This document shows positions 15,458 to 21,542 of a DNA stretch of 24,063 bases, in pieces. Source of the stretch: a virus. The DNA is taken from positions 1 through 24,063 of the IMG/VR virus record IMGVR_UViG_3300034062_002077. One strand, written 5' to 3'. The translations under genes and the position numbers were made by a program. The notes under the pieces were generated by a model. It searched no databases. It saw only the letters and a list, made by a program, of their open reading frames with translations, and had not been told where the DNA came from. Every line of letters begins with the position of its first letter. Position 1 is the stretch's first letter.

Positions 15458-15855
15458 GCATTGTGAAAATAGACAGAACTATCAACCAGCCCCCGCTTGC
15501 TGAAATCAAAGCAGCAAAATGGGAAGCTATCAAAGCCGAACGTGAAAGGCGGACATTAACTGGCGGGTATCAAGCTGGCGGCAAATGGTTCCACTCTGAC
15601 CTTATCAGTCGTGCCCAACAGCTAGGGCTTAATGTTTTGAATGGTTCAGTTCCACCCGGCATTATGTGGAAAACTATGGACGGCTCATTTATTGAGATAA
15701 CTTGGGCTTTAGCACTGCAGATTTTAGCGGCATCTTCGCAAAGTGACCGGGCTATATTCCAAGCAGCGGACGCGCACAAAGCAGCTATGGAAGCAAGCGC
15801 AGACCCGGCAAACTACGACTTTAGTGGCGGTTGGCCGCCGGTGTACGGTGAATAA
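15454..15855 (+). CDS. DUF4376-family phage protein (133 aa)
   Basis: I start at ATG 15454, which overlaps the preceding stop (ATGA) and has GGAGG upstream. A start at 15382 inside the previous gene is unlikely. The 133 residues match the DUF4376 pattern: KAAKWEAIKAERERRTLTGG, then GGKWFHSDLISRAQQLGL, then PPGIMWKTMDGSFIEIT, and an end with DPANYDFSGGWPPVYGE. DUF4376 proteins accompany tail-fibre genes, alone or fused to fibre-assembly domains, so a role in fibre assembly or attachment is likely. That role is family inference and not demonstrated. The TAATG overlap couples it to the next gene. Confidence 0.8.
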   Translation: MSIVKIDRTINQPPLAEIKAAKWEAIKAERERRTLTGGYQAGGKWFHSDLISRAQQLGLNVLNGSVPPGIMWKTMDGSFIEITWALALQILAASSQSDRAIFQAADAHKAAMEASADPANYDFSGGWPPVYGE

Positions 15856-16301
15856 TGAAGATCGCCTTTATCTACGGGAAAAAGCCCAGTAGCACGCTGA
15901 CCAAGATTTTCACTGGTTCTACGTGCTATCACGTCGGTTTTACGAATGAGTTGCATTTCTGGGATATGAACTTAATACGTCGCCGTAGATTGTGGTCTAT
16001 TTACAACAACAAGAAAACCGTTTTAATCGAAGCGCCCGTTTCTATCACGGCTGAATATCTTGACCACAAACTCGACACTGACGAGGCTAGGTACGGAGTG
16101 ATTGATTACATACTATTTGGCTTGCGGCCTATTTACCACTTATTCGGGAAAAGCACACGGAACGCAAACGGCATTATCTGTTCTGAAATGGTGGCCGATG
16201 ATTTGAATGCAAACGGCTGGCCGTATTCTTTCAAAGAAGTGCCTAGTCCGGCAGATATAGAATACGCTTTGGGTGGGAAAAAAGATTTGATTGGGAATTG
16301 A
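15855..16301 (+). CDS. permuted NlpC/P60-like (YiiX/papain-fold) cysteine protein
   Basis: The 148-residue protein has the order of active-site motifs typical of the permuted NlpC/P60 (YiiX/LRAT-like) fold: an early His in TCYHVGF (H26), an acidic residue in a strand (E59 in VLIEAPV), the YGVIDYILFG helix (Y80-G89) and a later Cys at the start of a helix, GIICSEMVADDL (C109). Such proteins cleave peptides or amide or acyl bonds, and in phages may attack the cell wall, but the substrate is unknown. It sits at the start of the lysis-like region and is coupled to the DUF4376 gene by TAATG. The motif reading is mine. A structure model would be the test. Confidence 0.7.
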   Translation: MKIAFIYGKKPSSTLTKIFTGSTCYHVGFTNELHFWDMNLIRRRRLWSIYNNKKTVLIEAPVSITAEYLDHKLDTDEARYGVIDYILFGLRPIYHLFGKSTRNANGIICSEMVADDLNANGWPYSFKEVPSPADIEYALGGKKDLIGN

Positions 16302-16302
16302 A

Positions 16303-16584
16303 ATGGAAACAATACAGCCGCCTAGAGTTAATTTGATACGCTACGAGGTGCCGCTAACCTGGTTGATTGGCGGGTGCGGCTGTATCGCGTCGGCCTTATT
16401 TTATGCTGGATGGCAGGCGGCAGACTTAAAAACGCAGTTAGAAAGCGCGGTGAGGTTAGGTAAAGAAGTCATGCAAAAACAGGAAGCCATGAATCAAGAT
16501 TTGATGAATTTGAAAGTCAAAGATCAATTGATTGATGCAAAAATTTTGCAGCTCGAGCAACGTGTAGCGAAGGTAGAAAAATGA
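16303..16584 (+). CDS. membrane-anchored coiled-coil protein, lysis region (93 aa)
   Basis: I choose ATG 16303, two bases after the preceding stop, with GGGAA upstream. Residues about 17-38 (VPLTWLIGGCGCIASALFYA) form one membrane helix with a short N-terminal tail. The remainder is a predicted coiled coil (LKTQLESAVRLGKEVMQKQE, then LQLEQRVAKVEK). This single-helix plus coiled-coil build fits an inner-membrane spanin-like or holin-accessory protein. A paired lipoprotein spanin is not seen, since the next small gene lacks a lipobox. Its stop overlaps the next ATG as ATGA. No family name is certain. Confidence 0.65.
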   Translation: METIQPPRVNLIRYEVPLTWLIGGCGCIASALFYAGWQAADLKTQLESAVRLGKEVMQKQEAMNQDLMNLKVKDQLIDAKILQLEQRVAKVEK

Positions 16585-16739
16585 CTTATCTAATCAGCTT
16601 TTTTATTGTCGCTGGCGTTATGACACACCCCGTAGTGACTGTTCACGGCTCACAACAAACCTGCGAACTGGCTAAAGCAAAGCTATTAAAAGACATGCCC
16701 AAAGAGTACAAGCTAGTGGCTTCGTGCATCGACAGATGA
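16581..16739 (+). CDS. tiny exported protein with two cysteines (52 aa)
   Basis: The frame begins at ATG 16581, overlapping the previous stop (ATGA), and ends four bases into the next gene, so it is embedded in a coupled operon. The N-terminus MTYLISFFIVAGVM is hydrophobic and could be a signal or anchor segment. The mature part has two Cys (C28 and C49) that could form a disulfide in the periplasm, and ends LVASCIDR. I recognise similar tiny proteins in phage lysis regions but no named family. A spanin role is not supported, because no lipobox Cys follows the hydrophobic stretch at the right place. Confidence 0.6.
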   Translation: MTYLISFFIVAGVMTHPVVTVHGSQQTCELAKAKLLKDMPKEYKLVASCIDR

Positions 16740-17161
16740 TAGTCACGCTCAAACGTGGACAGAGTACAGAGCAAGGTACGTTCGGACGTTTGTTGTTTGG
16801 CGGCAACACATTGCACACAATAGAATTGCCGTGGCGGGAAAATCAAAGGCGGGTAAGCTGTATTCCGGTGGGTACGTATGAATGCGCTTTAGTCAATAGC
16901 CCACGATTCGGGCGAGTGTACGGAGTGAGAAATGTACCAGGCAGAGACCATATCTTAATACATGCGTCGAATTTGGCGGGGGATGTGAATAAAGGATGGG
17001 TCACGCAATTACACGGCTGCATAGCCCCATGCGAGAGACTAGGCGCAATCAAAATACCGAACGGGCGCATGCAACGTGCTGGACTTGTTTCGCGCCCTGC
17101 TTTGCGTAAGCTGATGGATTGGGCAGGCGGTAAACCGTTTACTTTGGAGGTGATATGTTAA
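16736..17161 (+). CDS. DUF5675-family protein, candidate cell-wall-active enzyme (141 aa)
   Basis: ATG 16736 overlaps the preceding stop (ATGA) and is preferred over a GTG at 16724. The sequence follows DUF5675: an early strand (TFGRLLFGGNTLHTIELPWR), RVSCIPVGTYECALVNSPRF, GRVYGVRNVPGRDHILIHAS, and the key stretch LHGCIAPC. The residues H76, H93 and C95 (HxxH-like, then HGC) recall the His/Cys arrangement of YkuD-type L,D-transpeptidases, so a cysteine-based action on peptidoglycan is possible. This is inference. The family has no firmly established activity that I can cite. The place between membrane proteins, right where an endolysin is expected, supports a lysis role. Confidence 0.75.
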   Translation: MIVTLKRGQSTEQGTFGRLLFGGNTLHTIELPWRENQRRVSCIPVGTYECALVNSPRFGRVYGVRNVPGRDHILIHASNLAGDVNKGWVTQLHGCIAPCERLGAIKIPNGRMQRAGLVSRPALRKLMDWAGGKPFTLEVIC

Positions 17162-17691
17162 GTGCAATTTTAGCGATTCTGGGGTCGAGTACAGTCGGTA
17201 GTTTGATCGGCGGCATATTTGCTTTCCTGAATAAAAAAGCCGACATTGAGATCAGACGACTAGACCAAGCCCACGAGCTAGAACTGAGAAAAGAAGACAG
17301 GGAACTAGCCAAAGTTGAAGCCGAGGGCAAATTACAGGTAGCAGTCGCAGAAGCCGAGGGGAGCATAGAATCAGCCAGAATGACGGCTATCGGACAAGCG
17401 CACGCAGCCGATACGCTGGACGCTGAGACGGTTAAAAGCGCGGGTAGTTGGGCATGGTTGCTGATATTAACGGACGCTTTCCGGCGCATGATACGACCTA
17501 GCCTGACGCTGTTATTGGTGGGCGTGGCGCTATACCTGAACTGGCTGTTAGTCGAACGCTTAGGCGCGGGATGGGAGATTCTGAGCATTGACCAAAGATA
17601 TGACGCTGCAATGCAGGCCTTTGCGTGGCTGACCGGGCAAGCCAGTGCTGTTTTGGGTTACTGGTTTGTCAGCCGAGGCCAATCGAAGTAG
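17155..17691 (+). CDS. holin-like membrane protein (178 aa)
   Basis: The ATG at 17155 overlaps the DUF5675 gene end by seven bases, with GGAGG upstream. The protein has a hydrophobic N-terminal segment (LSAILAILGSSTVGSLIGGI), a charged coiled coil (about 27-85, HELELRKEDRELAKVEAEGK), then two further hydrophobic segments around PSLTLLLVGVALYLNWLL and the C-terminal TGQASAVLGYWFVSRG. This organisation resembles the 3TM holin-type membrane proteins found at the end of phage lysis cassettes. It would make inner-membrane holes or anchor a complex. The assignment rests on topology and position and not on a diagnostic motif. It is the last gene before the terminator. Confidence 0.65.
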   Translation: MLSAILAILGSSTVGSLIGGIFAFLNKKADIEIRRLDQAHELELRKEDRELAKVEAEGKLQVAVAEAEGSIESARMTAIGQAHAADTLDAETVKSAGSWAWLLILTDAFRRMIRPSLTLLLVGVALYLNWLLVERLGAGWEILSIDQRYDAAMQAFAWLTGQASAVLGYWFVSRGQSK

Positions 17692-17707
17692 AATTGTTTA
17701 TCTCCTG

Positions 17708-17753
17708 GCTGGCCTGTCCAGCAATTCGCCCGGCCTAGTGCCGGGTTTTTTTT
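17708..17753 (+). terminator. tandem hairpin terminator ending the late region
   Basis: Two stems lie in series. GCTGG (17708-17712) pairs with CCAGC (17718-17722). Then CCCGGC (17729-17734) pairs with GCCGGG (17740-17745), followed by eight T residues. The second is a strong factor-independent terminator. Together they close the late/lysis unit just before the early promoter. Confidence 0.9.
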
Positions 17754-17777
17754 GCCGTTTTTACCACAAAAAAGTGC

Positions 17778-17805
17778 TTGCATAGTCTTTGTGAGTGTGT
17801 ATAAT
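17778..17805 (+). promoter_or_regulatory. sigma70-type early promoter 1
   Basis: TTGCAT (17778-17783) and a perfect TATAAT (17800-17805) are separated by 16 bases. Transcription should start about seven bases further on, leaving a leader of roughly 17 bases with an AGGAG site before the ATG at 17830. It follows the strong terminator at once, so it likely drives the early genes with host RNA polymerase. Confidence 0.85.
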
Positions 17806-17829
17806 ACTAATCATTAACAGGAGATTGAG

Positions 17830-18066
17830 ATGAAAATAAACAGCATAGCTGACATAGATACTACGGTGAACGGTATTCCCTGCATTGCCGCCGTGATTGA
17901 GTATGACATGGGCGACGATGACGAAGGGACATTGTGCGGCCGCATGAACTGGATTATTTGTGACCGCAAAGGTTACAAAGCCGACTGGCTTGAAAAAAAA
18001 ATGAGCAAAAAAGACGAAGCACGTATTTCTAACGAAGTAATTGACTTTATGGAGCGATTAGCATGA
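17830..18066 (+). CDS. first early protein, unknown (78 aa)
   Basis: This is the first gene after promoter 1, with an AGGAG site. The 78-residue product is acidic (EYDMGDDDEG) and ends in a helix WLEKKMSKKDEARISNEVID. The phrase DRKGYKADWLEKKMS resembles small early proteins in other betaproteobacterial phages where a beta domain is followed by a charged helix. I know no function. Being first behind a strong promoter, it may be made early and abundantly, which is typical for host-takeover proteins, but that is only context. The stop overlaps the next ATG (ATGA). Confidence 0.65.
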   Translation: MKINSIADIDTTVNGIPCIAAVIEYDMGDDDEGTLCGRMNWIICDRKGYKADWLEKKMSKKDEARISNEVIDFMERLA

Positions 18067-18242
18067 ATAACATATTTAAATACGCAGTAATTTTCAAAGA
18101 CGAGCGCATAGAAATTGCTGGCTTCGGCAATTACAGCATAGAAACGCTTGTCTCTGTAATTTTAGATGGCAATGCTGGCACGAGTTACGGTTATTTAACT
18201 GACTGCCTGCGCGAAAGATTAGAAGAGTTGAGGGCGAAATGA
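18063..18242 (+). CDS. small early protein, unknown (59 aa)
   Basis: A 59-codon frame starts at ATG 18063 (ATGA with the preceding stop) and ends overlapping the next start in the same way. The product has alternating hydrophobic segments (IFKYAVIFKDERIEIAGFGN, then IETLVSVIL) and ends in a charged helix LRERLEELRAK. There is no Cys motif or membrane segment. Precise stop-start coupling at both ends and codon use like its neighbours argue that it is real. No family is recognised. Confidence 0.6.
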   Translation: MNNIFKYAVIFKDERIEIAGFGNYSIETLVSVILDGNAGTSYGYLTDCLRERLEELRAK

Positions 18243-18442
18243 TTGAATTCGGAAAATTCAAAGGTAAAACAATAGAAGAGGTGATAGAAATAGAACCTTC
18301 ATATATTGTTTGGTTGCACGGCAAAAAGCTAATTGTGATTGATGATGAGACGCTACGCAAAGCAAACAACTCACAACGCGATTACTATTTAGAAAGCATA
18401 GCATTTTCGTGTCGTCACGAAAATGGTGGCGATAGAGATTGA
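18239..18442 (+). CDS. ExoX-C-terminal-like small protein (DUF3820 type, 67 aa)
   Basis: The start overlaps the preceding stop (ATGA), with GAGGG upstream. The first 30 residues, IEFGKFKGKTIEEV followed by PSYIVWLHGKK, match the 'FGK.KG...YI.WL' pattern shared by DUF3820 and the C-terminal domain of exodeoxyribonuclease X. That domain probably binds nucleic acid but has no nuclease residues itself. Here no DnaQ-like exonuclease domain is present, so it would work as a stand-alone binding module. The C-terminus is polar. Its relation to the Erf/NinB recombination genes downstream is possible but unproven. Confidence 0.65.
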   Translation: MIEFGKFKGKTIEEVIEIEPSYIVWLHGKKLIVIDDETLRKANNSQRDYYLESIAFSCRHENGGDRD

Positions 18443-18451
18443 GAAGATGAA

Positions 18452-18631
18452 ATGAAAGCAAAAGTGTTTTTCCATACAAAAACGGGCGCTATTTCTTGGG
18501 GTGGTAAGTCCCTAGTCGGAAAGTTTGAAGAATGGCGCGAAATGGATTTGACTAATTACGATGACTTGGAGCTATTTGCGCGCTACATTGAACAAAAAAC
18601 AGCAAGACGCATACTAGAGGAAGCAAAATGA
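18452..18631 (+). CDS. small early protein, unknown (59 aa)
   Basis: ATG 18452 follows GAGAAG upstream by about five bases. An ATG at 18447 runs into a stop at once. The 59 residues start with a short beta part (KVFFHTKTGAISWGGKSL) and end in a helical stretch LELFARYIEQKTARRILEEA. Its stop overlaps the next ATG (ATGA). It is translated in the same style as its neighbours. I see no known motif. The function is unknown. Confidence 0.6.
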   Translation: MKAKVFFHTKTGAISWGGKSLVGKFEEWREMDLTNYDDLELFARYIEQKTARRILEEAK

Positions 18632-18759
18632 TAGGACGTATTGTAATGGAGTGCATAACTTGGGGGCTGGCTGGCGTGTCTTTTGCGGCTTTGCTAATTC
18701 TTTCTTTCGGCCTGACTTATGAGCAAGTGCAGGCTATTTTTCAGGCATTGGGGGCATAA
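18628..18759 (+). CDS. single-membrane-helix micropeptide (43 aa)
   Basis: The start overlaps the preceding stop (ATGA), and the stop TAA is directly followed by the next ATG. Residues about 10-30 (ITWGLAGVSFAALLILSFGL) form one clear membrane helix with a short polar tail YEQVQAIFQALGA. Early phage membrane micropeptides can block superinfection or act on host membrane proteins, but nothing here specifies a target. The coding potential is supported by tight coupling on both sides. Confidence 0.55.
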   Translation: MIGRIVMECITWGLAGVSFAALLILSFGLTYEQVQAIFQALGA

Positions 18760-19002
18760 ATGATTAAAGACGACATTATCCACATGGCGCAAGAGGCTGG
18801 GCTTGGTAGCGCGCTTACGCACCATGAAGGTGAACTGCGCGTGTGGATTGAAGGTGCCGATTGGCACGATGAACTTGAACGCTTCGCTGAATTACTCGAA
18901 GCAAAAGTACGCAAAAAGTGTGCTGCGCTTTGTAGCGAAGTTGCTGCCGGTAGAGACGCTGAAGCTATTGAGGAAGCCATACTAGCAAGAGGTGAGAAAT
19001 GA
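18760..19002 (+). CDS. conserved early phage protein (80 aa)
   Basis: The ATG follows the preceding TAA without a gap. The product begins with IKDDIIHMAQEAGLG and has the stretch LERFAELLEAKVRKKCAALC, ending AIEEAILARGEK. This pattern recurs in small early proteins of many betaproteobacterial phages (helical, one Cys-rich turn, end IRARGEK or similar). The function is not known. It is one of a run of small coupled genes and ends overlapping the next start (ATGA). Confidence 0.7.
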   Translation: MIKDDIIHMAQEAGLGSALTHHEGELRVWIEGADWHDELERFAELLEAKVRKKCAALCSEVAAGRDAEAIEEAILARGEK

Positions 19003-19238
19003 CTGATATCAAAGAGTTTTTCAAACTGTACTTCCCAGCATCAAAATTTAGACGAGCTTGGCAAAACGCCATTGCTTTTTTTGCACCAGACGGCGACCAG
19101 GCTGAGCTGGACGCGCTTGAAGCGACCATAGACGACTTGGAAAGACAGCGTAGGATTATCTCGCAACAGCTAACATTTGTGAGATGGGAGCTGCACCGAA
19201 AAAAATATTTGAAAGGGCAAGTTGATTTAATAGATTAA
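18999..19238 (+). CDS. helical early protein, unknown (79 aa)
   Basis: The start is coupled by ATGA. The 79 residues begin with an aromatic, basic part (FFKLYFPASKFRRAWQNAIA) and continue as a coiled coil (LDALEATIDDLERQRRIISQ), ending LKGQVDLID. No known family is recognised. Its last codons contain the -35 box of the next promoter (TTGATT, 19222-19227), so the end of the gene does double duty as a control region. Confidence 0.6.
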   Translation: MTDIKEFFKLYFPASKFRRAWQNAIAFFAPDGDQAELDALEATIDDLERQRRIISQQLTFVRWELHRKKYLKGQVDLID

Positions 19239-19249
19239 GTGTGTATAAT
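19222..19249 (+). promoter_or_regulatory. sigma70-type early promoter 2
   Basis: TTGATT (19222-19227) and TATAAT (19244-19249) are 16 bases apart, with the same GTGTGTATAAT core as promoter 1. The leader up to ATG 19272 holds ACAGGAGAATGAA, almost the same as at promoter 1. It restarts transcription inside the early region. Confidence 0.8.
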
Positions 19250-19271
19250 TATAGTTTTACAGGAGAATGAA

Positions 19272-19553
19272 ATGTTTAGTAATAAAGAAATAGCTGAATT
19301 AAAAGAACAGTTAGCTTACTTAAAAGAACGGTTAGATGCACTAGAAAGTAACGTATCTATATATCCAACAAAAAATATTGCTTCTTTTTTGCCAAACCCA
19401 GTACCCATAAATCAAGTGGTAAAAGAAATAGTAAACCATTTGGAACTGGATATTCTAGCCATACAGCCTACATATAAAAAAGTTGAGTTAAAGGCCAAAC
19501 AGGTTCTGCCTACCACTTCTACAGGAGAAATCAAGTGGAATGGAGGCCTATAA
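19272..19553 (+). CDS. early protein with N-terminal leucine-zipper-like coil (93 aa)
   Basis: I use ATG 19272, which lies six bases after AGGAG and behind promoter 2. An in-frame GTG at 19239 would lie within the promoter. Residues 5-28 (KEIAELKEQLAYLKERLDAL) form a strong heptad coiled coil, so the protein is probably a dimer. The remainder has Pro/Ile-rich segments and a Lys-rich end (YKKVELKAKQVL). No DNA-binding motif is definite. The gene overlaps the next by 19 bases. The function is unknown. Confidence 0.65.
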   Translation: MFSNKEIAELKEQLAYLKERLDALESNVSIYPTKNIASFLPNPVPINQVVKEIVNHLELDILAIQPTYKKVELKAKQVLPTTSTGEIKWNGGL

Positions 19554-19765
19554 AAACAGCACCTAAAGATGGTACATGGGTTCTTTTGAAAGGTGGGAAT
19601 ACCCAAGAATCTTGTTCTTATGAAAAAATTGACGGAGACGACCGCCCCGTTGTCGCCAAGTTTATGACCGATTATTGGGATGGGTACTGGACTTATGCAT
19701 ATTGGGATTCTGGCTGGAGTTCAACCTACGAAAACCCTACCAATTGGATGCCACTACCTAAATAA
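19535..19765 (+). CDS. DUF551-like protein (76 aa), GTG start
   Basis: The start codon is GTG at 19535, supported by AGGAG seven bases upstream inside the preceding gene. The sequence opens MEWRPIKTAPKDGTWVLLKG, the hallmark 'W.PI.TAP.DGT..LL' of DUF551-type phage proteins. A Trp/Tyr-rich middle (YWDGYWTYAYWDSGW) follows, and the end is NPTNWMPLPK, also typical ('W.P.P'). The family is common in early phage regions and has no proven function. The aromatic beta fold suggests ligand or protein binding. Confidence 0.8.
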   Translation: MEWRPIKTAPKDGTWVLLKGGNTQESCSYEKIDGDDRPVVAKFMTDYWDGYWTYAYWDSGWSSTYENPTNWMPLPK

Positions 19766-19774
19766 GGAGGATTT

Positions 19775-20512
19775 ATGAGCCAACAGGAATTTTACGAAAC
19801 AGTACAACGTGAAGAGGAGTATTTAATGAAAGCATCAGCCGCATTTGTACGCGCCCAGGCAGGATTCGGCGCAGCACTGAAAACCAGCACTAACCCGCAT
19901 TTCCGCAGCCGATACGCTGATTTAAGCGCTTGCGTCGAAGCTGTAATCGACAGTCTGCACAAAAACGGCTTTGCCCTGATGCAAAAAACCCACGAGTGTG
20001 AATCTGGCGTGGCGGTGGAAACAATACTGATGCACGAAAGCGGTGAGCAGATCAGCGGCGGGATTTTGCGCGTACCAACAAGCAAGCAAGACCCGCAAGG
20101 GTACGGCTCGGCTTTAACGTATGCGCGACGTTATAGTTTGATGGCAGTGTGTGGCATTGCGCCAGAAGATGACGATGGTAACGCAACAAGCAAGCCAAAA
20201 CCCGCTGAAAAAAAAATGCAAATACCCGCTAACGTAGGTGGTATGGACTATTTTGACAAGTGTAACGAACAGGAACGCGCCCTAATTCTTGACTTTTCGA
20301 TGGAAATTGAAGGCGCTGATGACCAAGGCGCATTCGACGCATACACCAAGGCTATACAAACCTTAGACATTGATCAAAAGGCCGCGCTATGGTCAAAAGT
20401 AAGCAGTCAAAAACGAACGGCCATTAAAAAGATTGGCCAAGCTAAGAATGCAGAAAAAAATACATGGACTGATGTTGCACAGTGCGACGGCAAAGATGCG
20501 GGAAGTAAATAA
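19775..20512 (+). CDS. erf: Erf-family single-strand annealing protein
   Basis: The start has a near-perfect site, TAAGGAGG. The N-terminal 140 residues match the ERF recombinase family: AFVRAQAGFGAALKTSTNPH, FRSRYADLSACVEAVIDSLH, GFALMQKTHE, VAVETILMHESGE, and the diagnostic QGYGSALTYARRYSLMAVCG followed by IAPEDDDGNA. ERF proteins coat single-stranded DNA and pair complementary strands, used in phage recombination and genome circularisation. A Lys/Pro linker (about 145-155) leads to a helical C-terminal part of about 90 residues. It is followed directly by NinB, which helps such annealing proteins load. Confidence 0.93.
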   Translation: MSQQEFYETVQREEEYLMKASAAFVRAQAGFGAALKTSTNPHFRSRYADLSACVEAVIDSLHKNGFALMQKTHECESGVAVETILMHESGEQISGGILRVPTSKQDPQGYGSALTYARRYSLMAVCGIAPEDDDGNATSKPKPAEKKMQIPANVGGMDYFDKCNEQERALILDFSMEIEGADDQGAFDAYTKAIQTLDIDQKAALWSKVSSQKRTAIKKIGQAKNAEKNTWTDVAQCDGKDAGSK

Positions 20513-20878
20513 ATGATGTTTCGTTTAGTCCACCAGGCTGCACGAGAAAACGCCATCCAAGCTATCCGGCAAGCGCCGGACGGCTGGATAGTAAAAGTGA
20601 CGGAACCGACGCGCAATCTTGAGCAAAACGCATTGCTTCACGCTGAATTGCAGGAACTTGTTGGGCGTAAATGGTGCGGCATGACATTAGACGTGGAGCA
20701 ATGGAAGCGCCTAATGACAAGTGCATGGTTACGCGCTACAGGCGGTGGTGCGGTATATGTTCAAGCCGTGGATGGTCAGGGAATGGACGTGCTTTATAAA
20801 CGCACCAGCACCATGAGCAAGGCAGAAATGTCAGAATTGATTGAGTATATAAAAGCATGGAAGGCTGAAAATGAATGA
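20513..20878 (+). CDS. ninB: NinB/Orf-family recombination mediator
   Basis: The ATG follows the Erf stop directly, with GGGAAG upstream. The 121 residues fit NinB (lambda Orf): WIVKVTEPTRNLEQNALLHA, ELQELVGRKWCG, the helix VEQWKRLMTSAWLRATG, and the C-terminal YKRTSTMSKAEMSELIEYIK. Lambda Orf binds single-stranded DNA and can replace RecFOR in loading the annealing or strand-exchange protein. That is family knowledge. It is shorter than lambda NinB (146 aa), mainly at the termini, which is common. It overlaps the next gene by eight bases. Confidence 0.9.
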   Translation: MMFRLVHQAARENAIQAIRQAPDGWIVKVTEPTRNLEQNALLHAELQELVGRKWCGMTLDVEQWKRLMTSAWLRATGGGAVYVQAVDGQGMDVLYKRTSTMSKAEMSELIEYIKAWKAENE

Positions 20879-21098
20879 TTTTGAGCTTGTAAATTTGCCT
20901 AGCGGTGATATTTGGGCGCATAAAACCATTCCTTATTGGATACGACCAAATGAATTTGACGGGTTTTATAGATGCTTTCTTTCTTGCGTAAAAGTTCCAA
21001 AAAACAAAAAGCCGTGGTCAGTTGATAACAAACTTGTCGGCAAATATACAACACTAGACGAGGCAATGAGCAATGTACCGCAACCGCAAACTACTTGA
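20871..21098 (+). CDS. early protein, unknown (75 aa)
   Basis: ATG 20871 overlaps the end of NinB and has AAGG upstream. The product carries aromatic motifs (IWAHKTIPYWIRPNEFDGFY) and a Lys-rich stretch KVPKNKKPWSVDNK, ending in DEAMSNVPQPQTT. It could be a small nucleic-acid-associated protein of the recombination group, but this is only location-based. The last 26 bases overlap the YbcO-like gene. No family is recognised. Confidence 0.6.
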   Translation: MNDFELVNLPSGDIWAHKTIPYWIRPNEFDGFYRCFLSCVKVPKNKKPWSVDNKLVGKYTTLDEAMSNVPQPQTT

Positions 21099-21360
21099 AG
21101 CTTGCCGTGAAATGCCATGCCAAAACTGCGGTGCGGAAGATGGCACGGTCGTAGCGGCACACTCGAACCAACTCAGAGACGGAAAAGGAAGGGGGATAAA
21201 GGCGCATGATTACCGCGTAGCGGCTTTGTGTTTCAGGTGCCATGCTGATATTGACCAAGGCAGCATATTAAACAAAGCAGAGCGCATAGAGATTTGGGAA
21301 GAAGCACACCGAAAGACCATAGCTCAACTTTTTGAACGTGACTTAATAAAGGTGATTTAA
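21073..21360 (+). CDS. DUF1364/YbcO-like putative HNH-type nuclease
   Basis: The 95-residue protein has the metal-binding frame C16-x2-C19, H30, then C53-x2-C56-H57 (CQNCG, AAHSNQ, CFRCHADID), matching the small HNH-like proteins of the DUF1364/YbcO group found next to ninB-type genes in lambdoid phages. The stretch GKGRGIKAHDYRVAALC is also family-like, and the end IAQLFERDLIKVI fits. Such proteins are thought to cut or bind branched or single-stranded DNA, though activity is not established for this one. It overlaps the genes on both sides, the second as TAATG. Confidence 0.82.
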   Translation: MYRNRKLLEACREMPCQNCGAEDGTVVAAHSNQLRDGKGRGIKAHDYRVAALCFRCHADIDQGSILNKAERIEIWEEAHRKTIAQLFERDLIKVI

Positions 21361-21542
21361 TGTACACGCACACTGGAACACTACAACGCCTGAACGTGGC
21401 TCAGACAGTAAATATACGTCAAGCAGGCAAGTTATGGATTGACGAGCAGGGCAGGAAATACTTAAAAGAAAACGGCAAACGACCGTTAGACAGTTCAAAT
21501 GGAATACGTTTATTGATTGAAACTATTAAGGAGAAAGCATGA
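21360..21542 (+). CDS. small early protein, unknown (60 aa)
   Basis: The start is coupled by TAATG to the YbcO-like gene, and the stop overlaps the next ATG (ATGA). The 60 residues are basic and polar: VNIRQAGKLWIDEQGRKYLK, then NGKRPLDSSNGIRLLIETIK. The Lys/Arg content and compact size fit a DNA-associated protein, but I see no helix-turn-helix or Cys motif. Coupling on both sides supports its reality. Confidence 0.6.
   Translation: MYTHTGTLQRLNVAQTVNIRQAGKLWIDEQGRKYLKENGKRPLDSSNGIRLLIETIKEKA

Noticed and set aside
16581-16739. The 52-residue exported protein as an outer-membrane spanin lipoprotein
   Set aside because: No lipobox with a Cys directly after the hydrophobic N-terminal stretch is present. 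The Cys at position 28 is too far away and in a polar context.
17692-17830. Search for an attachment site or tRNA at the late/early boundary
   Set aside because: Only the hairpin terminator and promoter are present. There is no cloverleaf, and no integrase gene anywhere in the window.
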